Shown: positions 51,598 through 62,311 of the stretch, in pieces
Layout: every line of letters begins with the position of its first letter
Numbering within the stretch: position 1 is the first letter of the stretch
Assembly: GCA_949130485.1 (NCBI GenBank)
Contig: OX422183.1
Span: 2,003,436-2,067,435 of the forward strand
DNA: 64,000 bases
Source of the DNA: Agelas oroides
Taxonomy: Eukaryota > Porifera > Demospongiae > Agelasida > Agelasidae
Direction of reading: 5' to 3'
Notes under the pieces: generated by a model
What the model saw: only the letters and a program-made list of their open reading frames with translations
The model's database searches: none
What the model was told of the DNA's origin: nothing
Position numbers and translations under genes: made by a program

Positions 51598-52216
51598 AGA
51601 AAAATATTGCACAATATCGTTTGAACTCACCTATTTATGCTGCACATAAATCAACCAGTGTAGTTTATGGAAAGAAACATGAAATATATTTATATCTTGA
51701 GAACTACTCAACGCACAAACTCCGGACAAGTACCAGCATGTAGCCAAGAGCCTGTAGATTCTACTGATGCTAATATGGTGGAGACTTCAACTTGTTTGGA
51801 GACAACACAGCAAGAAATGACAAATTTCACCGTCCGATATCGATCAAATCTGACTGGTCCATGTTCAGCTGCGCCCCTGAGTGTTCAAAGCAGCTACCGC
51901 TACCAAAATATATTGCGAATTGGGGAGGTCTTGGGGCATCGTATCGATGCTAAAATCTCTCCAAAAGCAGCTTCAGAGAAGGCACAAACAACAGTGTCTG
52001 AAAATACATACACTTTTCCGAATATTGATGTTTTTCGGACGGCCATTTTATCGCTTCTAGTGCCAACAGGAAACAATGCGCAGGTGTCATTTTTGGTACA
52101 CCAGGTACCACATACCTCAGCTACAGTCTTGTGGTATCGCCGAATGTTTACACAGTTTTCCCTCCGCGTTTGAGTGTCCGAATATACCTGTCGTCCGATG
52201 ATTGCTAACTTACTCT
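51598..52216. other. Copy-2-specific replaced segment
   Basis: Here copy 2 has 619 bp where copy 1 has 257 bp (21553-21809). The flanks agree on both sides (gttagcagattacta; acatatgtggagtgtgagtg). The segment contains a 168-codon plus-strand ORF. Confidence 0.7.
51667..52173 (+). CDS. Hypothetical 168-residue ORF in the replaced segment
   Basis: I do not recognise this protein. It starts MERNMKYIYILRTTQRTNSG, has a Thr/Ser/Glu-rich first half and more hydrophobic second half (VFRTAILSLLVP, VSFLVHQVPH). Composition is not obviously repetitive. There is no second copy in the window to test conservation. It could be an exon of a gene, a transposon fragment, or chance. Confidence 0.25.
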   Translation: MERNMKYIYILRTTQRTNSGQVPACSQEPVDSTDANMVETSTCLETTQQEMTNFTVRYRSNLTGPCSAAPLSVQSSYRYQNILRIGEVLGHRIDAKISPKAASEKAQTTVSENTYTFPNIDVFRTAILSLLVPTGNNAQVSFLVHQVPHTSATVLWYRRMFTQFSLRV

Positions 52217-53359
52217 ACATATGTGGAGTGTGAGTGTATACCTACATTTTAGTATTCTGTTTGAAGATAACAATTTACCAAACCTACTAACTCTTTCAAC
52301 CCTTCATATCCATGCTGCTTAGCCTGGAAGCAAAAAAGGAAGCTATAAACTTGAGAAAATTTCAAAACTCGCATGCACTTTGCGTGACAAAGCCTTACCA
52401 CTGACTTGCATCTTAGCTCATCCATGTTTCACTCTAGCATTGTTAACGTTATTATAGTGATCCTCCTTCAGACATGCTGCTAGCTATAGTTAGTCCACAT
52501 TCAAGAAGCCCGTCTACATTTTTCTATTGTTGCAGTGTGCAAGATGCATACTGTGGGAGGCTAACATATATATATATATATGCTTATAAATTATTAAAAT
52601 TGTCTTTGTGTGTGCATGTGTGTGATATATCATGCACTTGATATGAGACCACCCGACTCCAATGCATTTATATGTGCAGGCATTATGTAACAGATACAAC
52701 TTGCAGTGATCATCACTCCTGAGATGCTGCTTTGTTTCAATTAGTCAATAACCCAGTGAAAGTGTATAGCTACGTACATGCCCAGGCCCTCTCATAAGGA
52801 GAAGGGCGAGTGCTCTTTTGTGCAATGTCACATGTATCAATTTGAGTAAGCTGTCATGCTGACTGTAAACTAATCATTAAGGTCACATTATGTAAGCATG
52901 TGAATCAACGAAGTCTCAAATACTCTTTGTCAGAGGGTGTGGCCTGGGCATGAAATGACACGAAACTAATGGCACAACATGAGGACCACCAAAATGGCAC
53001 CTTTCAATACACTTTATATGTACCAAGACATGCTTAAACTGTCTGTACTCAGATGAAAATAAATGCTGTGGTATAAACATATGAGACTCCTGCTTTGATT
53101 TTTGAATTCACTATAATGTCTCTTTCTACTACTCCTACTGCCAGTGCTTGTGCCCGTACTTTTACCGCTATCTCAGAAGGAAGTAATTGCTATGATATAA
53201 ACACACAAAATGTTTGAAACAAAAATGACAAGAGTACGATAACATGGGGAAACATGAACTCACTTCTAAGTCGCTATGATGACGTTTTCTGCTCCTAGTC
53301 GTACTCCTACTGCTAATGCTACTGCTGTTACTCTCTAACTCTCAACACATAGTTTTGTA

Positions 53360-53425
53360 GTTCTCATACCTGTTGGGCGAAAATAAAACAGAGGATGATG
53401 TCACCAATGAACCCACAACACTGTA
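53360..53425 (-). CDS. Transmembrane-segment exon (duplication copy 2)
   Basis: Partner of 22962. The helix is nearly identical, with donor-like gtatg. A further 130-bp tandem duplication beside it (53405-53535 and 53535-53665) repeats the words ggcttggcccccttcctata and gaggataagttatgaaggat, adding an extra decayed exon copy. Confidence 0.4.
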
Positions 53426-54291
53426 TACATGACTGCCTTTTCAAGGAAGGGCTTGGCCCCCTTCCTATAGCATGGGGGCAGTTGAGGATAAGTTATGAAG
53501 GATCCTTGGATTTGCATGATGACACCAGTGAACCCAAAACACTGTATACATGACTGCCTTTTCAAAGAAGGGCTTGGCCCCCTTCCTATAGCATGGGGGC
53601 AGTTGAGGATAAGTTATGAAGGATCCTTGGATTTGCATGATGACACCAGTGAACCCAAAACACTGTATACATGACTGCAAAATGGCACCTGTCAATACAC
53701 TTTTAAGCTGCTACTCAGAAGGTAATAAAAATACGAGACTTGTGCTTTGATTTTTGACAGATGACGAGTACAATAATAGCATGGGGAAACTTGAACTCAC
53801 TTCTAATTCACCTTAGTGTCTCTTTCTGCTACTCCTAGTCTGCTGCTCATACTGCTGCTGGTTCCCGTCCTGTTACCACTACTCTGCAATTTACGTAATT
53901 CTGTAGTTCTCGGACCTGTTGGGTTAAGATAACGCAGAGCATGATGACAGTAGTGAACCCAGAGCTACATATTACCATTTTCAAGGCAGAGCTTGGCCCT
54001 CCTTGACATATTGTCCTATAGCATGGGAGCAGTTGATGAGATGGTATCGATTATGAAGGATCCTACCACTAGATCGTATTTATTGTGCCATTCATTCTAG
54101 CAACAACCACAGCTACCTCATTAGCTACTACTCAATTGTGTAGAGGTAGCTGAAGAGTAATTAATGCTGTGAAATTAGAATGAAGATACACCAAAATGTG
54201 TTATTAAAGCACAGTTGCAGATCAGCATTGCAATGAGTGGAAGTTCTATGGTACTGCTTCCACTGCATAATATTTTTGAGTTAATGTTGAG

Positions 54292-54433
54292 GATAAGGAG
54301 ATCCCGTCTGTGCCCCTCACTCGTGTGCTAGCGCTCAACTTAAAGGAGTGGTGGATAATCCTGCTTGGTAAACTTGGTGCAGTTGTCACTGGAGGCATCT
54401 TCCCTGTCTTTGCCATCCCCATGGGAGCGATTT
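54292..54433 (+). CDS. Orphan ABCB-type exon (duplication copy 2)
   Basis: Partner of 23764: LTRVLALNLKEWWIILLGKL, AVVTGGIFPVFAIPMGAIL. The change I to K in the first helix (LLGIL to LLGKL) puts a charge in a membrane helix, which argues against function in this copy. Confidence 0.5.
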
Positions 54434-54480
54434 TGTGGACATTTACCGTCCCTCCAGATCAGGAGCACGCCCCTCAGGCT

Positions 54481-54626
54481 TCACCTTGCTGTCATTATCA
54501 ACCTGGAAGCCTTAAAGGAATCGATGTAGTTCCTGAGTGTCACTCGGTCTCCCAGGAGTGAGGCAACTTCTCGCAGGTCTTTGTCACATAGGTCGAGGAA
54601 AGACGCCCCAGACACCCATTGCACTT
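54481..54626 (-). CDS. SAM-domain-like exon (duplication copy 2)
   Basis: WVSGASFLDLCDKDLREVAS then LLGDRVTLRNYIDSFK. It differs from the partner at 23953 by R to W, R to C, E to K and N to D. These are all missense with no stop, including at positions (EDL to KDL) usually acidic in SAM domains. Confidence 0.5.
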
Positions 54627-55768
54627 GTTTTGATGTAAAAACATAGTATTTTGACTGAGGTATCCACAACTACCGCATTCAGTTTATCCTTACCTCAACA
54701 TCGCTTAGGGTGGATCACCCACCAGCCTGATGGACATAAGTTCCATGGTGCAAGGTTTTATATTTCTTCCTTAGGCTGGTGGGAGTCTCCAGATCAATGG
54801 GGATCGCCCCACTCCCTTGCTGTACTTCCAAATGGAAGTCATGAAGGTGAGCCTTCTGCCTTAGGGTGACGAGGGTCTCTAGGTCAATGGGGATAGCTCC
54901 CCTCCCCTGCTCCACTTCCAGATGAAATTGTCTTGAGTGAGCTTGCACATCGTTAAAGCTACCTTTGTGTTGGAGTGTGTGTGCATGTGCGAGAAATATT
55001 CTGCTGTTTCACATACAATTATGCACCGGATAAATGAACGTACAGAAGCTTGGTCCCACGTGGGGTTCGCTCAGGCCTGCCCCAATTACGTGCCATTATA
55101 TGTACACTCTGTTCCTAAAGTACTATGAGCTTAATTCTTCAGTCGTATGGTACCGGTACACCTTAGTCACCCCACTGATGGTATCTGCTAGCTCTTTCAG
55201 TTTTCCAGCTCTTTGGACATCATCAGCAACACCCTTCAGCTCTACATCAGTAAAATCACCCCTTTGTGCTAGCTAGGTACCACAAAAAGGAAATTTTTTA
55301 ACAAGAAATCACAGAGCCCCATGATGATCAGCTTTATATCTCTTATGCAGGCTGGTGGGGAATCTCCAAATCAGTGGGAATCGCCCTCCTCCCCTGCTGT
55401 ACTTCCAGCCAGGTGGAACTGGTGCAGATGCACCTTATCCATTCATATCTTGCCAGTTTTTGCATTAACATCACCTGGACCTTCACCCCTAAGCGCGTGG
55501 GAACATGTTTAAACAATAATTACAAAGATTATGACAACCAAATTAATATCAACTACTGACTCAGACTCAATTATCTGAGCTACATGTACATAAGAACTAA
55601 CTTAGAGAAACGGAGGTTCACAAACCATACACACTGGGAGATAAAGTAGCTAGCTACTTTAACCTGGCCTCCATCCAGAGTATCTACCAGTAACCTCCTC
55701 CCATATTGAATAGTCCTTCTCTTCTTCTGGATAGGATTCCCTTACTGAAGCCCAGTCTATCATCTGTG

Positions 55769-56235
55769 GTGGAGATGGTTGGGGTACAGGTGGCCATCTT
55801 AACTGCTGGGGTGGAGATGGTAGGGGTTCAGGTGGCCATCTTAACTGCTGGGGTGGAGATGGTTGGGGTACAAGTGGCCATCTTAACTGCTGTGGTGGAG
55901 ATGTAGGGGTGCAGGTGGCCATCTTAACTGCTGGGGTAGAGATGGTTGGGGTACAAGTGGCCATCTTAACTGCTGGGGTGGAGATGGTTGGGGTACAAGT
56001 GGCCATCTTAACTGCTGGGTGGAGATGGTCCATCTTAACTGCTGTGGTGGAGATGGTTGGGGTACAAGTGGCCATCTTAACTGCTGGGGTGGAGATGGTT
56101 GGGGTACAAGTGGCCATCTTAACTGCTGTGGTGGAGATGGTTGGGGTACAAGTGGCCATCTTAACTGCTGTGGTGGAGATGGTTGGGGTACACATGGCCA
56201 TATTAACTTCTGGGGTGGAGATGTAGGGGTGCAGG
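55769..56235. repeat. 42-bp minisatellite, about eleven copies, containing a splice acceptor
   Basis: Units of 42 bp contain gtggagatggttggggtaca and agtggccatcttaactgctg. On the minus strand each unit includes ccatctccaccacag, the acceptor of the exon at 55669-55768, and one frame is open as MATCTPTISTTAVK repeats. The partner locus at about 25237 has one unit. Two units are shortened (about 55902 and 56020). Confidence 0.9.
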
Positions 56236-57164
56236 TGGCCTAGTTACCCCGGTTTTAACCTGTGTGTGGTTTTACCTCGCAGCCTTTGTGTAACACTTAA
56301 ACTTCTTGGTCATGCTGGTTTATGTCACCTTTGTTCACAATTCAAATGTTTAAAATGGTGAGTATTTTAATACTGTTATTTGCTTATTCAAGCATTGGTA
56401 CTATGCGTCTACTTGAAATTGTAAAAGTAGCAACTTACTAGCAGGTTGTTCAACAAGATTGGCATCATCACCAAAAACACTATCCAAAGAAAGAATGAAA
56501 CTGGAAGAAATTCAATCTCTTCTGCACCTTCACGTTGATGAAAAATATCTGAGGCTAGGGCTGGGAATGAGGATGCATAGAGGTAAGTGGAAGGCGCTAT
56601 GCGTGTACGTCAACTGCAGGCTGAGGGCAAGCTTGTCGCTTCGGTCGCTTCGTGTTAAAATAATTGTCTGTGAATACAAACTTAATTCAGGAAGATTTTG
56701 AAAAGCTGTTTTCTTATTTCACCTCTAACTAAGGAATATGGCTAGCAAACATCAATATCATCACAGTTGTCTTCAATGTCCACAAGTCAGCTTGCTTGGT
56801 ACAAATATGCACAGCACAAGATCTCAATTGGATCTTGCTGGAGCTAATAATCTCACTGTACTGACCAATAAGACTGGAGCAGTTTACAGCAGTATGCCAT
56901 CTGAATATGTACTAACTTGTATACCAGATCAAAATGTGTAATCAAATTGCTATAGTTAAGCTTTCTATTTCACTACTGAAAGTACCCAGTAGTATAACAT
57001 TTCACTTGAAGTCCAGTTAACTATTTAAGTCCAAACACCCAGGTTTAGCTGTCTCTCAGTCCTTTGATGTTCACAGATTGTTTTTCTTTGATCAGCTAGC
57101 TACGTGCAATGATGTCACTTCATCATCAGCTGTACTTATGTGTACTGTGTATGATCTATCTTAC

Positions 57165-59807
57165 CATGAGCCTTCCTGAAATGGAGCTGTAGGTTCCTCA
57201 CTTATTGGTAGGCTTTTGATGACCCTGCTGTTCTGTTGTTCCTTTGGGCATCCCTTTTCCCCCAGGTATTGACCCAGTAACCGCCCCACCCCTCACAGAC
57301 AGCTGGTTGTCTCTGTTGGATGAGAGAATAATGGCTCTCAGTGAATGAGAAGTATTGCTGCACAGTTATGTAACTGTAAATGTTGACTGGTTTTTCATCA
57401 TGAGTAGCCTTGTAGCTAATAAGGTTTACAGTAGAGCATCCACGGTCAAAGTGCTAGACCAGTGAAGTACCACTGGTGTGATTGGTGTCATACCTACAAC
57501 TTTTGTAATTATCACAGTCACTCATGGTTACGTACATAGTCTTGATCGCATCTCATAACAAGCAGTGCACATAGTGAACTTGACTAGAATCAGTCATACT
57601 TTTCCATTCAGCACTCTTTCTCCTCCAGCTTACTAGCAACTATGCAATACCCACTAATCCTGATTGCTTTACCATCAAAATTGATTGGTTGTTGCTGTGC
57701 TATAACCCCTCCCATGTGCTTTCAATTATGTGTATAAGGCAAAATGTGGATGTTCCCATTTAGGAATTTTTGCAGTGCTGCAATGGCTATTGACAATAAT
57801 AGCTAACAGTATTTGCTGCAACCTGATTGGTCAGTGCATGGTCTTTATAGATCCACGCACAATCTCTATGTATAGAGACCACACTGTTTTTACATAAAAA
57901 TTTGATCGTATTAATAGTCAAAACAAACACTGAGGAACATGGCTAGTAGCTATAAATCAATGATATTACAACACATGACTTACTTGACAATGGCAGAACA
58001 TGTATCCATCGTCATCGCAGAAATCCTCTAAATAGTCCGCGAGGAGCCGGGTGGTCATCTGTGATGCACAGAAATGGTTGGGAAAAGGTATATCCACAGC
58101 TGAAGCTATTCAGTTTTGATGTTGTTGATTCCTATCATGGTGATTTTTGCATGCGTTTGTTGAGTATCACTAGGCAACTACAATCCCGCAGTCATTCATG
58201 ATTACAATAGTAATTTCTTATGTAATAAAATCAGCTCTGTGCACACTTGACACTTTCATACAAAGCTATGCTGGTTAAGTATATATAGAAGCTGGAGATG
58301 TGCTTTTCCATTCTGAGATGCCGTACATTTTTACAGGGTGCTGTATTACAACCATAGCTATCATATAGTTAAACAGTAAACAGAGAGTAATAGAGACAGC
58401 TCTGCATTCTACTATCTGCTGCTACATACACTTCAATATCTCAGTAAACCACAGATGATGTACATACAAAGTCATCCACTGTACTAGTACATAGTACTTA
58501 GGTGAATTTGGTGTTGTCCCACCTCCACGGCCCCTACGTCCACGGCGACCAGGGCCTCCGGTGCCATGTGGTCTATGACCAGGACCAGGAGGTGGTCCTC
58601 CAGCAGGGCCAGGATCAGGAGGTGATCAATCTTACCATTAGCTTTCTGGAAGTGGAACTGCAGATTCCTCACTGGCTGGCATGCCTTCAAGGAACATACA
58701 GCTCTGTTTACGGCTCTCTTTGCACCCACTTTCCCCCAGATGTTGATCCAATACCCACCCCACCCCATGCAGGCAGTTGTCTCTGTTGGATGAGAGAATA
58801 ATGGTTATTAGTGAATGAGACGTATTGCTGCACAGTTATGTAACCGTTTTTACAACACAAAGATTATGTACATGTAGATGTTGTGCAACTGGAATAGTTT
58901 TCATCATTAGTAAGTAGCCTTGTCACCAGTTTTCAAAAGGCCTGGTGATTAAGACTCATGTTAACGTTCATGGTTAAAAGTACTAGTCTTGTGTGAAAAT
59001 ACAAACTTAATTCAGGAAGATATATTGAAAAGTTACCTCTGAGGAACATGGCTAGCATACATCAATAATATTACAGCATGTGATTTAAGTCAACTTACTT
59101 TGCAGTGGCCGAAGAGGAATCCAGAGTCGTCAAAGGCCTCTTCAATGTACAGTACCAGCTGTTTGATCTGTGATGACAAGATATGCAATCCACACGGAAA
59201 TGTGATGTTAGTGAGGAGCTTCTTTAGACTGGAAAGTAAAAGCTACAGATAGAATTCAGGTCTGAGTACTTATCTATTAAGAAATTTTCACTCAGGCTTC
59301 ACACTCATGCTTCATACAACATCAATGCCTAGTACCAGCAATTCTTTCACTTAGTACACTTTTAACCTTGCAAACTTTAGCAAACAGTTGACTCAAAACA
59401 AGAACCTTTATGGTCAGTACAAATTTCACTGGCTACCAAGTCAGGCTTGTTCTCAGTTTTTTTGTGTGGATTCAGAAAGATATAAAGTAGTTGTTTTCGT
59501 ATTTCACTTTGAGGATCAATCAAGGCTAGTACATATATGTGTATGTACTCTGCCATGGCAAAAGAGAAGTCTGTCTCCATTGCAGTTGGTTCAATTTATA
59601 CAGCCAACTGTTTAGTTGTTATCTGTTATGACAAGATATGCATCTGTATGCAGAAAGGTGATATTTGTGTAATGATGTACATTAAAACCCAAGGGAACCC
59701 AAAAAGTTGTTGTATAAAGTTGAACTCACGGTCTTCCTCAGCCAGTGTCTCTTCTTCTTGACCTTACTATTCAACTCCTGCACTTGTGATGGCAGGGATG
59801 GCTGGGC
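57165..59807 (-). CDS. Modular gene, duplication copy 2 (V, X, W, Y, U exons)
   Basis: Exons are: V 57165-57312 (three bases shorter than V at 26253), X 57984-58058 (TTRLLADYLEDF, CDDDGYMFCHCQ), W/V-like 58500-58790 (donor after TTPNSP lost, internal gtaagattg donor present), Y 59099-59167 and U 59730-59807. Splice sites match copy 1. X, Y and U are identical or nearly so in protein sequence. The 3' end of the gene may include the candidate exons down to the SAM-like one at 54481. The protein would alternate short Cys-containing modules with basic Pro/Gly linkers; its function is not known. Confidence 0.55.
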
Positions 59808-60159
59808 CTACTTTTTGATCAAGTTTCACACTTGTGCAGAAGGCAGGTGTAGAGGTGGGGATGTTGCATGCAGATGTTGAGGATGTTTGATCCAAGGCAA
59901 AATGTTTTCATGTTTACAAATGTACAATTCTTTTTGAAGAAATTCTTCAACCTGAACTAGTAGAACCACTACCAAATGTGACTGACCATTCATGAGCTGA
60001 CATGTGGCAGTGTGGTTGAATGGATAGCATACACTTACTGCCCTTTGAGAATGCAGTTCTGCACTGATAAATCAACACTCAAAATGGATAACAGGCACTC
60101 TGAGTAGATGGATCCCTCACCTCAGTTTCTCGGGGAATGAACGGTGGCAGCAGGCATGC

Positions 60160-60166
60160 TTATATA
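60160..60166 (-). promoter_or_regulatory. TATA box of the modular gene, duplication copy 2
   Basis: ggggTATATAAgc as in copy 1. A substitution (gatgcc to gctgcc) removes the nearby ATG present in copy 1. This supports the first exon being untranslated. Confidence 0.55.
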
Positions 60167-60399
60167 CCCCACTTACTTTACAAATGGTTACAACTACAAC
60201 GTATTTCATGCTTTTGTCAACAGATTATGTGGCATGACATCATACTATGAGTGATCTCCACCTCCTCTGTATAGTAGTGACACACATTTAGAGTTCTAAT
60301 GGAAACATATTGTAGGGAAGACATGATACAAAAGGGTAAAGAAAGTAAATCCTACCTAATACGCACAATGTACAAAGTAACAATAGAGCCTATTAAACA

Positions 60400-62023
60400 T
60401 AATTTATGCCGCCATTAAGTGCAGCAACCCCCTCTACAAGTGTCTCTCCTGGCACTTGACATATTTCTTGGTCTTCGGCACATGAAAATCAGTTCCCCCT
60501 CATCTATAAAGACCACAAGCCGTGGCTCCATGATCGTGGAGGTGAAATGGTCGTTGATATTGCCTGTTGCCTCCTGTATGTGAACAAAAAGGAGCGAGTG
60601 TAAGACCTATTTCAGGCACTTGGAATATGTGGATGTGTAAACGGTTCCATTCCCTTATATGCATGGCATACACATCTGTAGGATCTAACACTAGGAGTCT
60701 GAATCAGAGTATCCTGTAGCATTCTAGAACCATGCACTAGTTCACATTTTGTGTCTAAGTTCAACAGTGAATAAGCTTAGTGGCCAGAGCATAACTTACA
60801 GGGGTCACCTCCACCACATCATGGGGAGGAGGCTTATAGAAGATGTTCCTCTTCAGAGTATTTAGAACTTTCAGTTCTTTCTCTAAGGTGGGTCCCCAGT
60901 CAGCTTCACGCAAATGGTAATCCAGTTTTTTCTCAAAGATTTCCCTGATCGATTCCCCCACCACCTGATGCAACTCATAAATTAGCTGTAGGAAATAACA
61001 TTCCATCAATATACTGTCACTAGGAGCTCTTTTGGAACATCCTACATACTCAGCTAGCTAACAGCCCAAAACTTTAAACCTATACATGTCAAAACATTAT
61101 GTTTATATGGAATGCAACCACTTAACATGCATTCCTACCCATTTTGGGACCTTGAATGCTGGGTACTTCTGGACAATGGTGTCAATAGACACCGGTGTTT
61201 GTAGCCACTCATTCCTATGTGGCCTAGTTGGATCTAGGAGGCTTAGATGAATCGGTTATATGAATCATTGGACACACACCTTTTTTTCAGCACAATATTG
61301 ATGGAACCATTGCTGGCAGCCACCAACACAAAACAACGCTTTGTCTTTTCAATTTTATAGGAAGTATATAAGCACATACACAATCCACATAACTCACATC
61401 GGCTTCAACTTACTTCCTTGTGTCAGTTTCTGCTTGTATAGCCTAGCTAACTTTGTGAGCTGTGCTAGTGGTCTTATTCTGCAAGTAGAGTTATACTCTC
61501 CATTAAACTTCACCCAAATAATGTGTGAGTGTCGTGCATGCAGCTGCGGTATCTCTCATACACATGTCTTTAATGATGGAGTGGGAAAAGCTACCTTAAG
61601 ACCAACCAGTCCTTACCTATATAAGTACCTTATAAGCGACACATGCAGTGAATACAAGTGTGTTTGCCAATATCCAGCCAGCCAGTTGTAAATCTACTAC
61701 TGCTAGTATTTGCTGCCAGCACTTTGAACACAGTCACATGCTAGACTTCACTAGACACTCCTAATATCCTGTGAAATATGTGTATCCTCCAACACAATAC
61801 TATTTTAAACTCACTATATTATGATAGTGATCAAAGCCACCTTCGCAATCCCATAATTGCACCTCTTCAATGTTTGAATCTCTATCTCAAGCTCAAGCTT
61901 CCTGCATTCATGGATGATTGAGTTTGCCTGCAGTTTTGTAGCATCCTTGATGAGGCTTGTGAGTGTTGGATTGGTTTCTGCGCAGGCCGAATGGAATGAC
62001 TCTTCGTTGTCCTCTTGAGACAT
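60400..62023 (-). pseudogene. SAMD3-like gene, duplication copy 2 (truncated)
   Basis: Exons equivalent to copy 1: start exon about 62023-61854 (MSQEDNEES), KYPAF exon about 61250-61142, helical exon 60985-60800, and decayed last exon about 60583-60400. The same truncations as copy 1 are present, so the gene was already broken before the large duplication. Here there is an extra deletion near 60390 relative to 29490. Confidence 0.6.
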
Positions 62024-62311
62024 ATTAAATCCATTTGTTTTTAGTAGAAACTTTGGATCTTTGATCAGCTTCTTTAAATTCACTTTGATACAGCAGATTG
62101 TAAATGTCTCTGTTTGGAGCCCGGCTCCCCGACAATTTTGGAGTAAGGGCAGCCGTAGGACGGCAACCCGCAAAAGACCCAGGCGATGTCTCTGGTGTGC
62201 CAGCAGCAGGCTTGGCAGCCTGAATGGAGAAATGACAGCGGGATGGCTGTGGTGACAGCAAAGACAATGCAGTAGTGGTAGCGAATAGCGACTGCAGCAG
62301 CCATTTTACCG

